This document shows, one piece after another, positions 43,844 through 52,157 of a stretch of DNA of 64,000 nucleotides. Position numbers and translations under genes: made by a program. A model generated the notes under the pieces. The model was given only the letters and a program-made list of their open reading frames with translations, made no database searches and was not told the origin of the DNA. Each line of letters starts with the position of its first letter. Within the stretch, counting starts at the first letter, position 1. This DNA comes from Micromonospora sediminimaris. GTDB lineage: Bacteria; Actinomycetota; Actinomycetes; Mycobacteriales; Micromonosporaceae. The stretch is taken from contig FOLJ01000006.1 of assembly GCA_900112325.1 (NCBI GenBank), positions 62,001-126,000 on the forward strand, written 5' to 3'.

Positions 43844-43960
43844 GCCGTGTGTCGAAGTCCCCGGCGGGGCTGCGGCGCGCCCTGGCACGTCGGCTGGCGG
43901 CGTTGCCGTCGCTCTGTCCTCGGGGTGGCCATGCGCCCGGCCCGACGGGCCGGGCATGAC

Positions 43961-43966
43961 TACGCT
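43961..43966 (+). promoter_or_regulatory. -10 box (TACGCT), leaderless prsW-like gene
   Basis: TACGCT ends six bases before the ATG at 43973. Confidence 0.55.
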
Positions 43967-43972
43967 GACCGC

Positions 43973-45427
43973 ATGGCCGTCACCCCGTCCGGCGGATCAC
44001 TGCCGCCGTCGCAGTCCGTGCCCGTCGCCCCAGGCGTGGAGGGTGGCGTACCCGGAATGCCGCGACGCCGCCTCAGCTGGCGACGGGCACTGGTGCTGAT
44101 CGGGGTGATCATCCTGATCGCGGCCTGCGCGATCTTCATGATCTTCACGCTCGGCACCAGCCTTGGCGCAGAGGCGTTGCTGGTCGGCACCGCCGCCGCG
44201 ATCCTGCCGGTCCCGGTGCTGGTGGCCTGCTTCCTCTGGCTCGACCGGTACGAACCCGAGCCGCTGAAATACCTGGTCTTCTGCTTCGCGTGGGGCGCCT
44301 TCGTCTCCACCGCCGCGTCACTGATGGTCAACGAGACGGCCGCCAACTGGTTCGACGACCAGGGGCTGCCCGTCGGGCTCACCGCCGTTCTGGTCGCGCC
44401 CTTCATCGAGGAACTGACCAAGACGCTCGGTCCGATCCTGCTGCTGGTGTTTCGGCGGCGGGAGTGGTCCGGCATCACCGACGGGCTGGTCTACTGCGGG
44501 CTCTCCGCGATCGGCTTCGCGATGGTGGAGAACATCCTCTACCTCGGCGGGCTCGGGTACGCCTCGGGCGTCGAGCAGTACGGGCCGGCGACCGGGGCGC
44601 AACAGGTCATCGCCATCTTCATCGTCCGGATCCTGCTCTTCGGGTTCGCCCATCCGCTGTTCACCTCGATGGCCGGTATCGGGCTCGGTATCGCCGCACG
44701 GTCGGCGGACCGTCGGGTGCGGTTCTTCGCCCCGGTCGCCGGGCTGCTGCTGGCGATGATGCTGCACGGGACGTGGAACCTGCTGCCGACGCTGACCCAG
44801 GCCACCGGTCAGGTGCTGATCTCGCTCTTCGGCTTCGTCGGCGTGATGGTTCCGATCTTCTTCGGCATGGTCGGCCTGGCGGTGTGGCTGCGGGCCTGGG
44901 AGGGACGGCTCACCGAGCGGGTGCTGCCGGACTACGTCCGGGCCGGTTGGCTCACGCCACCTGAGGTGGCCGCGTTGAGCAGCCTCGGTCGACGACACGC
45001 GGCCCGGGTGTGGGCCCGGCGGGTGGCCGGCGACGCCGGTCTACGGGCGATGCGTGGCTACCAGTTCGCGGCGACCCGGTTGGCGTTGCTTCGGGACGGT
45101 GCCACCCGAGGTCTGGACCGCCGCCCCGTCGACCGGGACCGGACGGCCCGGGAGGAACAGGAACTGCTCCACTCCATCGCCGCGTACCGGTCGTACTTCG
45201 TGGGCCGGGACCCGCAGTCGCCGGTCGGTGTCTGGGACGGGCACCGCTACCACCTGTGGTTCCCGGACGGTTCGCAGCGGGCGGTGGAGGCCCCCGAGGA
45301 GCCGGTGGTCCCGATCCCGGTGGTGCTCACCCCGCCGCCCCCGCCGCCCGCGTTCCCCGCCGGATACGGCCACCCCGGCTGGTACGGCCCCCGTCCCGCC
45401 GCCCCCTGGCCACCCGGCCACCGCTGA
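43973..45427 (+). CDS. PrsW-family intramembrane metalloprotease
   Basis: A 484-residue membrane protein of the PrsW/CAAX-protease group, which cut membrane-bound regulators such as anti-sigma factors. Motifs: DRYEPEP (91-97), the Glu-Glu pair in FIEELTK (144-150), GFAMVENILYLGG, and the late His residues in GFAHPLFTS and MLHGTWN, which should bind zinc. About eight helices span residues 40-310. The C-terminal 170 residues are a cytosolic, helical then Pro-rich tail, longer than in Bacillus PrsW. Leaderless ATG after TACGCT. No sigma factor gene is adjacent. Confidence 0.88.
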   Translation: MAVTPSGGSLPPSQSVPVAPGVEGGVPGMPRRRLSWRRALVLIGVIILIAACAIFMIFTLGTSLGAEALLVGTAAAILPVPVLVACFLWLDRYEPEPLKYLVFCFAWGAFVSTAASLMVNETAANWFDDQGLPVGLTAVLVAPFIEELTKTLGPILLLVFRRREWSGITDGLVYCGLSAIGFAMVENILYLGGLGYASGVEQYGPATGAQQVIAIFIVRILLFGFAHPLFTSMAGIGLGIAARSADRRVRFFAPVAGLLLAMMLHGTWNLLPTLTQATGQVLISLFGFVGVMVPIFFGMVGLAVWLRAWEGRLTERVLPDYVRAGWLTPPEVAALSSLGRRHAARVWARRVAGDAGLRAMRGYQFAATRLALLRDGATRGLDRRPVDRDRTAREEQELLHSIAAYRSYFVGRDPQSPVGVWDGHRYHLWFPDGSQRAVEAPEEPVVPIPVVLTPPPPPPAFPAGYGHPGWYGPRPAAPWPPGHR

Positions 45428-45485
45428 CCGCCCCCGTCGGCCCGGTTCCGGCCCGGCCGGTGACCGGGGCGGCCGCTCGGTGGGC

Positions 45486-45653
45486 TCACGTCATCAGGCT
45501 GGTGAGGAAGTCTCCGAGCCCCTGGGCCATCATCATCAGGGCCGCACCGATGGCCTTGAACATCTGTGCGGCGCCCTCCGGCCGGAACGCCATGAAGTAG
45601 ATCAGAAACGCGAGGCTTCCCCAGGCCAGCACCTTTTTCACGAATACCGGCAT
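45486..45653 (-). CDS. Small single-helix membrane protein
   Basis: A 55-residue protein: basic start MPVFVKKVLAWGSLAFLIYF with a transmembrane helix at about 8-24, then an Ala/Met/Gly amphipathic helix. No family is recognised. The ATG has GGGAGGG four bases upstream, which supports it. Function cannot be told; it sits between the PrsW-like gene and the GroES-like gene on the opposite strand. Confidence 0.65.
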   Translation of the reverse strand: MPVFVKKVLAWGSLAFLIYFMAFRPEGAAQMFKAIGAALMMMAQGLGDFLTSLMT

Positions 45654-45741
45654 CGTCCCTCCCCAGGCCGGTGGTGCGGCTGGCTTCCCGCCGGGGAGCG
45701 CGGCAAACGACGCGTGGGCCGTTGGAGGGGACGGAAGCCGG

Positions 45742-46080
45742 TCAGAGATAGAGACCTGTCGCGTTCTCCTCGATCCGCTCGGCGGCCACCGCGTGCACGT
45801 CGCGTTCGCGCAGCAGCACGTAGCCACGGCCGTGCAGCTCGACCTCGGATCGGTCATCGGGGTCGAAGAGCACCCGGTCGCCCGAGACGATGGAGCGTAC
45901 GTTGGGCCCGACGCCGACGGCGGTGGCCCACGCCAGGCGTTTGCCCACCGCCGCGGTGGCAGGAATCACGATGCCGGCGCTGGAACGCCGCTCGCCTTCG
46001 CTGCCCTCCATCCGCACCAGCACGCGGTCGTGTAGCAGCCGGATGGGCAGGCCGGAGTCGAGGTTCGGATCGGCGGTCAC
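45742..46080 (-). CDS. GroES-like co-chaperonin (Cpn10 family)
   Basis: A 112-residue Cpn10-fold protein. PIRLLHDRVLVRME matches the N-terminal strand of GroES, and VGPNVRSIVSGDRVLFDPDD fits the barrel core. The mobile loop (residues about 28-45) is present as SEGERRSSAGIVIPATA. It is diverged from housekeeping GroES and is far from any groEL, so it is a second co-chaperonin or a barrel protein with another role. The GTG starts seven bases after TAGCGT, so leaderless translation is expected. Confidence 0.8.
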   Translation of the reverse strand: MTADPNLDSGLPIRLLHDRVLVRMEGSEGERRSSAGIVIPATAAVGKRLAWATAVGVGPNVRSIVSGDRVLFDPDDRSEVELHGRGYVLLRERDVHAVAAERIEENATGLYL

Positions 46081-46087
46081 GCCGCAG

Positions 46088-46093
46088 ACGCTA
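46088..46093 (-). promoter_or_regulatory. -10 box (TAGCGT), leaderless GroES-like gene
   Basis: TAGCGT on the minus strand ends seven bases before the GTG at 46080. Confidence 0.55.
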
Positions 46094-46246
46094 CCGTGTC
46101 GTCCCCCGTGGGCCGTCGGTGGTCACCTGGTTAGCGGACCGGTCGGGCGGGGCACTGTGGGTGGCGAATTCGTCCTACCGTTGCCTGGTCGGGCGTATCC
46201 TGTCCGACCTGACGCAGTGCGCAGGCCGATCTGCCGGGAGGTGCGC

Positions 46247-47545
46247 TTGAGCCGCTTCGAGCGGATACGCGGACGGCTGCGTCGCGCGTACGAGTCGGGC
46301 CGGGAATCGGTCAGAGCGGGTCGCCGGAGTCCCGCCGACGTCTCGGAGCCGCCCGGCCTGGCGTCGCCGTCGAGCCCTGGTCCGGTGGCACCGGCGGCGG
46401 CGACGGTGGTCGGTGCCGAGACGCCCACCGCGCTGCACAACTCCACCTCCAGTCGGGACGACGCCGACGTGCCGCACGCACTGCGGATCGCCGCCGCGTG
46501 GTGCTGGCGGCTGATCGTCATCGGCATCGTCTTCTGGGCGCTGCTGAAGCTCGTCGGCACGATCAGCATCGTGATCATCCCGTTGGCGGTGGCGCTGCTG
46601 CTGTCGGCGCTGCTGGCACCCGCGGTCGGCTGGCTGCTGCGGGCCCGCCTGCCGCGATCCCTGGCGACCGCGGTGGTGCTGGTGACCGGGCTGGCCGCGG
46701 TGATCGGCACGCTCACCCTGGTGGTCAACGAGTTCATCAAGGGCGTTCCGGAACTGACCGCGAAGTCCACCCAGGGGTTGCAGCAGATCCAGGAGTGGCT
46801 CAAGACCGGGCCGCTGCACCTGTCGGACAACGACCTCGACCGGTACATCGAGGAGACCCAGCGGTGGGTCGACAACAACACCGAGCGGTTCACCAGCGGT
46901 GCCCTCTCCACCGCGGCCACCCTGGCCGAGGTGCTGACCGGCACGGTGCTGGTCCTCTTCGCCACCTTCTTCTTCCTGCGCGACGGCAACATCATCTGGC
47001 GGTTCCTGGTCCGGCTGCTGCCCGTTGCCGCGCGTTGGAAGGTCGACGACGCCGGTCGGGCCGCCTGGGCGACGCTTGTCGCCTACGTCCGGGCGACGGT
47101 GCTGGTCGCCTTCATCGACGCCGTCGGCATCGGCATCTTCCTGGTCATCTTCGACATCCCGTTCGCCTTTCCGCTGGCCGCCCTGGTCTTCCTCGGCGCG
47201 TTCATCCCGATCGTCGGTGCGACCCTCTCCGGGGGCGTGGCGGTGCTTGTGGCGTTGGTCGACAGCGGCCCGGTTACCGCGTTGATCATCCTGGGCGTGG
47301 TGATCGGTGTGCAGCAGGTGGAGGGACACGTCCTCCAGCCGCTGATCATGGGTAGGGCGGTCGCCATCCACCCGCTCGCAGTGATCATCGGTCTGGCGGC
47401 CGGCGTCGTCCTCGCCGGGATCACCGGCGCGCTGGTGGCGGTGCCCATCATCGCGGTGCTCAACACGGCGGTACGCCGCCTCGCCGCCCGGCGCGTTCCG
47501 GACACCCCGCCCGACGCCGTCGTCGTCGCCGCCCGGGCACCCTGA
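46247..47545 (+). CDS. AI-2E family transporter
   Basis: A 432-residue membrane protein of the AI-2E (YhhQ/TqsA/PerM) family. After a cytosolic, Arg-rich N-terminus of about 80 residues there are roughly eight helices, with a periplasmic helical loop (about 155-225) and the family core GAFIPIVGATLSGGVAVLVAL near 325, then EGHVLQPLIMGRAVAIHPL. Family members export autoinducer-2 or couple ion gradients; the substrate here is unknown. The TTG start is preferred because GGGAGG ends five bases before it, and the GTG six bases upstream would overlap that site. Confidence 0.85.
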   Translation: MSRFERIRGRLRRAYESGRESVRAGRRSPADVSEPPGLASPSSPGPVAPAAATVVGAETPTALHNSTSSRDDADVPHALRIAAAWCWRLIVIGIVFWALLKLVGTISIVIIPLAVALLLSALLAPAVGWLLRARLPRSLATAVVLVTGLAAVIGTLTLVVNEFIKGVPELTAKSTQGLQQIQEWLKTGPLHLSDNDLDRYIEETQRWVDNNTERFTSGALSTAATLAEVLTGTVLVLFATFFFLRDGNIIWRFLVRLLPVAARWKVDDAGRAAWATLVAYVRATVLVAFIDAVGIGIFLVIFDIPFAFPLAALVFLGAFIPIVGATLSGGVAVLVALVDSGPVTALIILGVVIGVQQVEGHVLQPLIMGRAVAIHPLAVIIGLAAGVVLAGITGALVAVPIIAVLNTAVRRLAARRVPDTPPDAVVVAARAP

Positions 47546-47568
47546 CCCGGGCTGCGCCGTCGGCCGGC

Positions 47569-49713
47569 TCAGCTCGCGGCGAGGCGGGTCAGTGCGCCCC
47601 GGGCCACCTCCGGGCGGGTCGTGTACCAGAACGGGGGCAACGAGCGGCGGAGGAACGAGCCGTAGCTGCGGGCCGTCTCCAGCCGGGAGTCGAGCACCGC
47701 CACCACGCCCCGGTCACCGCTGGCCCGGATCAACCGGCCCACGCCCTGTGCTAGCCGAACCGCCGCGATCGGGACGCTCACCGCGGCAAAGCCGGAGCCG
47801 CCCTGCGCGTCGACCGCCGCCGCCCGGGCCGCAGCGAGCGGTTCGTCGGGGCGAGGAAACGGAAGCCGGTCGATCACCACGAGCTGGCACGCGTCGCCCG
47901 GCACGTCGACGCCCTGCCACAACGACATCACCCCGAACAGGCAGCTCGACCGTTCCTCGCGGAAACGTCGGACCAGCAGCGGCAGCGTCTCCTCACCCTG
48001 AAGCAGCACCGGCAGGTCGGTCCGCGCGCGCAGCAGCTCCGCCGCCTGCTGCGCGGCCCGGCGCGAGGAGAAGAGCCCGAGCGTACGCCCACCGAGCGCG
48101 GTGACCAGCGCGAGCAGTTCCTCCCCGGCGGCCTCGGGCAGCCCGGAGGCCCCCGGGCGGGGCAGGTGGGCGGCAACGTAGAGGATTCCCTGCCGGGGAT
48201 AGTCGAACGGCGAGCCAACGTCCAGTGAACGCCACCCGAGCCCGGAGTCCGTCAACCCGTCGGCGGGGTCCGGCGGGCTCGGTGTCGTAGCACCCGCCGA
48301 ATCGTCCGGCGTGGACGGTCGCCGGGTGGCCTGGGCGAGGGCGGCGGCGGCCGGCGACGGTGGGCCGGGCGGAGGCGAGTCGAGGCCCAGTGCCCGGGCG
48401 ACCGTGTCGAACCGCCCGCCGAGCGCGAGCGTGGCCGAGGTGGCCACCACGGTCCGCTCGTCGTAGAGGTGGGTGGCCAGGGTGCCGGCAACCGAGAGCG
48501 GCGCCACCACAAGTGCCCGCCGTCCGGTCACGTCGTTGCGCTCCACCCAGGCCACGTCGTGCTCGGCCTCCTCCAGCAACCGCTGAGCGGTGGTGGACAA
48601 CTCGTCGAGGACGGCCTTGGCCTGCTGCTTGCGTACCGGGTCGGGGTCGTCGGCCTTGACGTCGCCGATGCTGTCCAGGGCGGTACGGGTGGCGGCGTCC
48701 AACAGCGTGCAGGCCTCCCGGAGCGGGCCGGGCAACCCGCTCGTGATCCGCCCGACCGGTGCCTCGGCCAACCCGACCGCGAGGGCGTCACCCGATGCGG
48801 TCAGCGCTTCGGCCGTCTCCGGGCGCAGCAGCGGCCGCGCCCGCCGGGCGGACCTGTCGATCAGCTCCGGGGTCAGCTCCGCCTGGGCCGCCGAGGAGAC
48901 CCGGTCCGCCAGTTCGTGGGCCTCATCGACGACCAACAGCCGGTGCGGCGGGACGATGTGTCGGCCGGCGAGCATGTCGACCGCGAGCAGGCTGTGATTG
49001 GTCACCACGATGTCCGCCTCCCGGGCCCGGGCCCGGGAAGCCTCGGCGAAGCACTCCGCACCGTACGGGCAGCGGGACGCGCCGACGCACTCGCGGGCGG
49101 GCATGGAGACCAGCCGCCACGTCTGGTCGTCGACGCCCGGGTCCAACTCGTCGCGGTCACCGGTGTCGGTCTCCAGGGCCCAGTCCCGCAGGCGCTGGAT
49201 CTGCTTGCCCAGCCGGCCGGCCTCACCGAGCCAGCGGGTGCCGCCGGGGCGCTCGGTCGGGGCGTCGAAGAGGGTGTCCTCCGGCTCGTCCGCCGTGGAG
49301 TTCTCCAGCCGGGCGAGGCAGAGGTAGTGGTGGCGGCCCTTCAGCACGGCGAACGTGGGGCGGCGCCGGAGCAACGGTTCGACGGCGTCGGCCAACCGGG
49401 GCAGGTCGTGCTCCACCAGCTGGGACTGCAACGCCAGGGTGGCGGTGGAGACCACCACGGGGCCGTCCACAGTCAACGCCGGGGCGAGGTACGCCAGGGA
49501 CTTGCCGGTGCCCGTGCCGGCCTGCACCAGCAGGTGATCACCGGTGCTGACGCATTCCTCGATCGCCGCGGTCATCCGCTGCTGGCCAGGACGGGCCGTA
49601 CCGCCGGGGACGGCACCGACCGCAGCGGACAACAGCTCGGCGCCGCCCGGCCGGTCGCCCCGCCGACGTGCCTTGTCGCGGGCGGTGGCGGTGGCGGTGC
49701 GGGGCGGAGTCAC
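47569..49713 (-). CDS. dinG: DinG/XPD-like ATP-dependent DNA helicase
   Basis: A 714-residue superfamily 2 helicase of the DinG type with iron-sulfur domain. Walker A is AGTGTGKS (65-72), the DEAH box LLVVDEAHE near 230, and the four Fe-S cysteines lie in HHYLCLARL and ARECVGASRCPYGAECF. The second RecA domain has LWQGVDVPGD and QGVGRLIRASGDRG (motif VI). An Ala/Pro-rich insertion precedes the second domain. It probably unwinds 5' tails and R-loops during repair and replication. The GTG at 49713 is the first sensible start; a much longer open frame upstream is antisense to the next gene. Confidence 0.92.
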   Translation of the reverse strand: MTPPRTATATARDKARRRGDRPGGAELLSAAVGAVPGGTARPGQQRMTAAIEECVSTGDHLLVQAGTGTGKSLAYLAPALTVDGPVVVSTATLALQSQLVEHDLPRLADAVEPLLRRRPTFAVLKGRHHYLCLARLENSTADEPEDTLFDAPTERPGGTRWLGEAGRLGKQIQRLRDWALETDTGDRDELDPGVDDQTWRLVSMPARECVGASRCPYGAECFAEASRARAREADIVVTNHSLLAVDMLAGRHIVPPHRLLVVDEAHELADRVSSAAQAELTPELIDRSARRARPLLRPETAEALTASGDALAVGLAEAPVGRITSGLPGPLREACTLLDAATRTALDSIGDVKADDPDPVRKQQAKAVLDELSTTAQRLLEEAEHDVAWVERNDVTGRRALVVAPLSVAGTLATHLYDERTVVATSATLALGGRFDTVARALGLDSPPPGPPSPAAAALAQATRRPSTPDDSAGATTPSPPDPADGLTDSGLGWRSLDVGSPFDYPRQGILYVAAHLPRPGASGLPEAAGEELLALVTALGGRTLGLFSSRRAAQQAAELLRARTDLPVLLQGEETLPLLVRRFREERSSCLFGVMSLWQGVDVPGDACQLVVIDRLPFPRPDEPLAAARAAAVDAQGGSGFAAVSVPIAAVRLAQGVGRLIRASGDRGVVAVLDSRLETARSYGSFLRRSLPPFWYTTRPEVARGALTRLAAS

Positions 49714-49838
49714 CGTGGCACGGTACCCGCCGGGGCGGACGCGGTCGGTACCGAGCGGGCCGTGTCGCGGTCGCGCGGCACGGAATACCGCCATGTCGTC
49801 CGGTAACTTCCCGACGGCGAGGCGTGGGCGGAATCGGC

Positions 49839-49844
49839 TAGGGT
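49839..49844 (+). promoter_or_regulatory. -10 box (TAGGGT), leaderless DUF402 gene
   Basis: TAGGGT ends seven bases before the ATG at 49852. Confidence 0.55.
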
Positions 49845-49851
49845 GCGACTC

Positions 49852-50358
49852 ATGCCGAGCGACGTGATCCGTGTGATCTACCGCAAGTTCGACGGCAGCG
49901 CCCACCGCGACTACCCGGCCCGTCGGTTGGCCGAGGACGACCTCGGCATCTGGCTCGGCGTGCCGGCCGGCACCAGCTCGGTCTACCACGGCCGGCCGTC
50001 GGTCGAGCAGATTCCCTTCGTGCTGCTGGTGCCGCACCACGCCTGGTGGACAGGCATGTTCAACCCGCCGCCCCGCACCAGCGAGGTCTACTGCGACATC
50101 GCCAGCCCGGCCCGGTGGGAGGGCGAGGACACGGTTCATCTGATCGACCTCGACCTGGACGTGGTCCGGCGTCGCGAGACCGGCCTGGTCGAGCTGCGCG
50201 ACGAGGACGAGTTCGCCGAGCACCGGGCCCGCTTCGGGTATCCCGAGGACCTGGTGGTGGAGGCCGAGGCGGCGGCGCGCTGGCTGTTGGGCGCGCTCGG
50301 GGATGGCACGGAGCCGTTTGCCACCTCGTACCGCAAGTGGTTGGCCCTGGTGGTCTGA
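49852..50358 (+). CDS. DUF402 (FomD-like) protein
   Basis: A 168-residue protein of the DUF402 family, which has a beta-barrel fold that hydrolyses nucleotidyl or phosphate esters in the few characterised members (FomD-like). Recognisable blocks are IRVIYRKFDGSAHRDYPAR, MFNPPPRTSEVYCDIASPA, and IDLDLDVVRRRETG, which carries the metal-binding Asp residues. ATG start follows TAGGGT at seven bases. It precedes ppk2, 102 bases away, but no operon link is clear. Substrate not known. Confidence 0.82.
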   Translation: MPSDVIRVIYRKFDGSAHRDYPARRLAEDDLGIWLGVPAGTSSVYHGRPSVEQIPFVLLVPHHAWWTGMFNPPPRTSEVYCDIASPARWEGEDTVHLIDLDLDVVRRRETGLVELRDEDEFAEHRARFGYPEDLVVEAEAAARWLLGALGDGTEPFATSYRKWLALVV

Positions 50359-50460
50359 CCGCTGCCGGCGGGCGGACCGTCCCCGACATCCCCGGCCCTG
50401 CACCCCGGCACGATGCGACTCCGTCGCGCGGACCGGCGGCGGGCGGGTGATGATGCTCCG

Positions 50461-51393
50461 ATGGTGGACGACTGTGGCTTTGACGTGGTGGCGCCGAACG
50501 GCGGCGCGGTACGCGACCTGCTCCGGGTACGGCCCGGTGGCCCGGTGGACCTCGCGGAGATCGATCCCCGTTCGACTCCGGGGTTGCCCGGCCCGGAGGT
50601 GACCGGGCCGGACCGCAAGACCTGGGCCCGCCGGCAGCTCACCCGGCTGGGTGCGGGGTTGGCCCGGCAGCAGGAGATGCTGTTCGCTGGCGCGAAGGCC
50701 GACCCGGGTGCCGGTCGGCGGGTGCTGCTGGTGCTCCAGGCGATGGACTGCGGTGGCAAGGACGGCACGGTCAAGCGGGTGGTCGGGGCGATGAATCCGC
50801 TCGGCGTGCACATCCGGGCGTTCGGCCCGCCGACCGTCGAGGAACTGCGGCACCACTTCCTGTGGCGGATCCGCCGGGCCCTGCCGCCGCCGGGCAGCCT
50901 GGGGGTCTTCAACCGCTCGCACTACGAGGACGTGCTGGTGCCCCGGGTCCAGGAGCGGGCGCCGGAGGAGGTCTGGCGACCCCGGTACGCGGAGATCGGC
51001 GAGTTCGAGCGGGAGTTGACCGACACCGGGGTGACCGTGGTCAAGGTCTTCCTGCACATCTCGAATGCCGAGCAGGCGGAGCGGCTGCTGGCCCGCCTCG
51101 ACGATCCGACCAAACACTGGAAGTACCACCCGTCCGACGTCGACGCCCGGGCCAGGTGGGACGACTACCAGGCCGCGTACGCCGAGGTGCTCGCCAGGTG
51201 CGGTACGGACCTGGCGCCGTGGTACGTGGTGCCGGCGGACCGCAAGTGGTACCGGGACTGGGCGGTGGCGCACCTGCTGCGTGAGACGTTCGACACTCTT
51301 GATCTGGGGTATCCGCCAGCCGACTTCGACATCGAGCGGGAACGCGAGCGACTGCTGGGAACCACGGGGCCGGTGAAGGTGAACGGAAGTTGA
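50461..51393 (+). CDS. ppk2: Polyphosphate kinase 2 (PPK2)
   Basis: A 310-residue PPK2 enzyme that transfers phosphate between polyphosphate and nucleotides. Walker A is MDCGGKDGT (near 98-106), the lid has RHHFLWRIRRALPPPG, and Walker B is NRSHYEDVL. The single domain of about 310 residues fits a class I or III PPK2. It directly precedes the PhoU-like/Pit operon, and tandem PHO-box repeats begin inside its last codons, so it forms a phosphate-management cluster. The ATG lies at the usual start; a GATGATGCT stretch just before it may be the -10. Confidence 0.9.
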   Translation: MVDDCGFDVVAPNGGAVRDLLRVRPGGPVDLAEIDPRSTPGLPGPEVTGPDRKTWARRQLTRLGAGLARQQEMLFAGAKADPGAGRRVLLVLQAMDCGGKDGTVKRVVGAMNPLGVHIRAFGPPTVEELRHHFLWRIRRALPPPGSLGVFNRSHYEDVLVPRVQERAPEEVWRPRYAEIGEFERELTDTGVTVVKVFLHISNAEQAERLLARLDDPTKHWKYHPSDVDARARWDDYQAAYAEVLARCGTDLAPWYVVPADRKWYRDWAVAHLLRETFDTLDLGYPPADFDIERERERLLGTTGPVKVNGS

Positions 51394-51406
51394 ACGAGCG
51401 GTGAAT
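51374..51406 (-). promoter_or_regulatory. PHO box: three 11-bp direct repeats (PhoP site)
   Basis: Read on the minus strand, ATTCACCGCTC, GTTCAACTTCC and GTTCACCTTCA follow each other with an exact 11-base period. Each starts like the GTTCACC unit of the actinobacterial PhoP direct repeat. The array spans the ppk2 stop and lies about 50 bases before the presumed -10 of the pit operon. Confidence 0.75.
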
Positions 51407-51454
51407 GCTATCTGGCCAGGGGTGGGCCGAATAATCGCCGATCTGACGGTTCCC

Positions 51455-51460
51455 TAGCAT
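51455..51460 (+). promoter_or_regulatory. Candidate -10 (TAGCAT) of the phoU-like/pit operon
   Basis: TAGCAT lies 66 bases before the first GTG and downstream of the PHO-box repeats. A clear -35 is not seen. Confidence 0.4.
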
Positions 51461-51526
51461 TCCCCTCAGCAGGGCGCCGGAGCGACGGCCGCCACCCCTT
51501 CCACCCGACACGACGAGGTCCGTGCT

Positions 51527-52153
51527 GTGAGGTTTTCCTTCCGCCCCAACGAGGGCGCTTTCTACGAGCTCTTCACCAGGGCCGCGCAGAATCTGGTCCG
51601 GGGTACCGAGCTGCTCAACGAGCTGGCCCTGCCCGATGTCGAGGTGCAGTCGGTGAGCGAGCGGCTCACCGAGGTGGAGCACGACAGCGACCAGATCACC
51701 CACGATCTGTACAAGAAGATCAACTCCACCTTCGTCACCCCCTTCGACCGCGAGGACATCTACCGGCTCGGTTCCCTCCTGGACGACGTCATGGACCACC
51801 TGGAGGCGGTGGGCAACCTGCTCTACCTCTACGGGCTGACCAAGCTGCCGTCGCTGCCCCGGGAGATGCACGAGCTGGTGCACGTGCTCGACCAGCAGGC
51901 GAAGCTGACCGCCGACGCGATGCCCCGACTCAAGTCGATGAAGGATCTTGAGGATTACTGGATCGAGATCAACCGACTGGAGAACGACGGCGACCAGGCC
52001 TACCGGATGCTGCTGGTGCGGCTCTTCTCCGGTGAGTACGACGCGCTGACCGTGCTGAAGATGAAGGAGGTCGCCGACGAGCTGGAGGCCGCCTGCGACG
52101 CCTTCGAGCACGTCGCCAACACGGTCGAGACCATCGCGGTCAAGGAGTCCTGA
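51527..52153 (+). CDS. PhoU-like DUF47 phosphate-transport accessory protein
   Basis: A 208-residue all-helical protein of the DUF47/PhoU-like family, which partners low-affinity Pit transporters. It has the two PhoU half-repeats, with EVEHDSDQITHDLYKKIN (near 50-67), FDREDIYRLGSLLDDVMD (near 75-92) and NRLENDGDQAYRMLLVRLF. The GTG lies nine bases after a GAGG site. Its stop is four bases before the start of pit, so the genes are translated together. Confidence 0.9.
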   Translation: MRFSFRPNEGAFYELFTRAAQNLVRGTELLNELALPDVEVQSVSERLTEVEHDSDQITHDLYKKINSTFVTPFDREDIYRLGSLLDDVMDHLEAVGNLLYLYGLTKLPSLPREMHELVHVLDQQAKLTADAMPRLKSMKDLEDYWIEINRLENDGDQAYRMLLVRLFSGEYDALTVLKMKEVADELEAACDAFEHVANTVETIAVKES

Positions 52154-52157
52154 TCCT

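Noticed and set aside
49714..51273. Upstream extension of the DinG-like frame by about 520 residues
   Set aside because: The extension is antisense to the DUF402 and PPK2 genes and shows no domain; the helicase starts normally at 49713.
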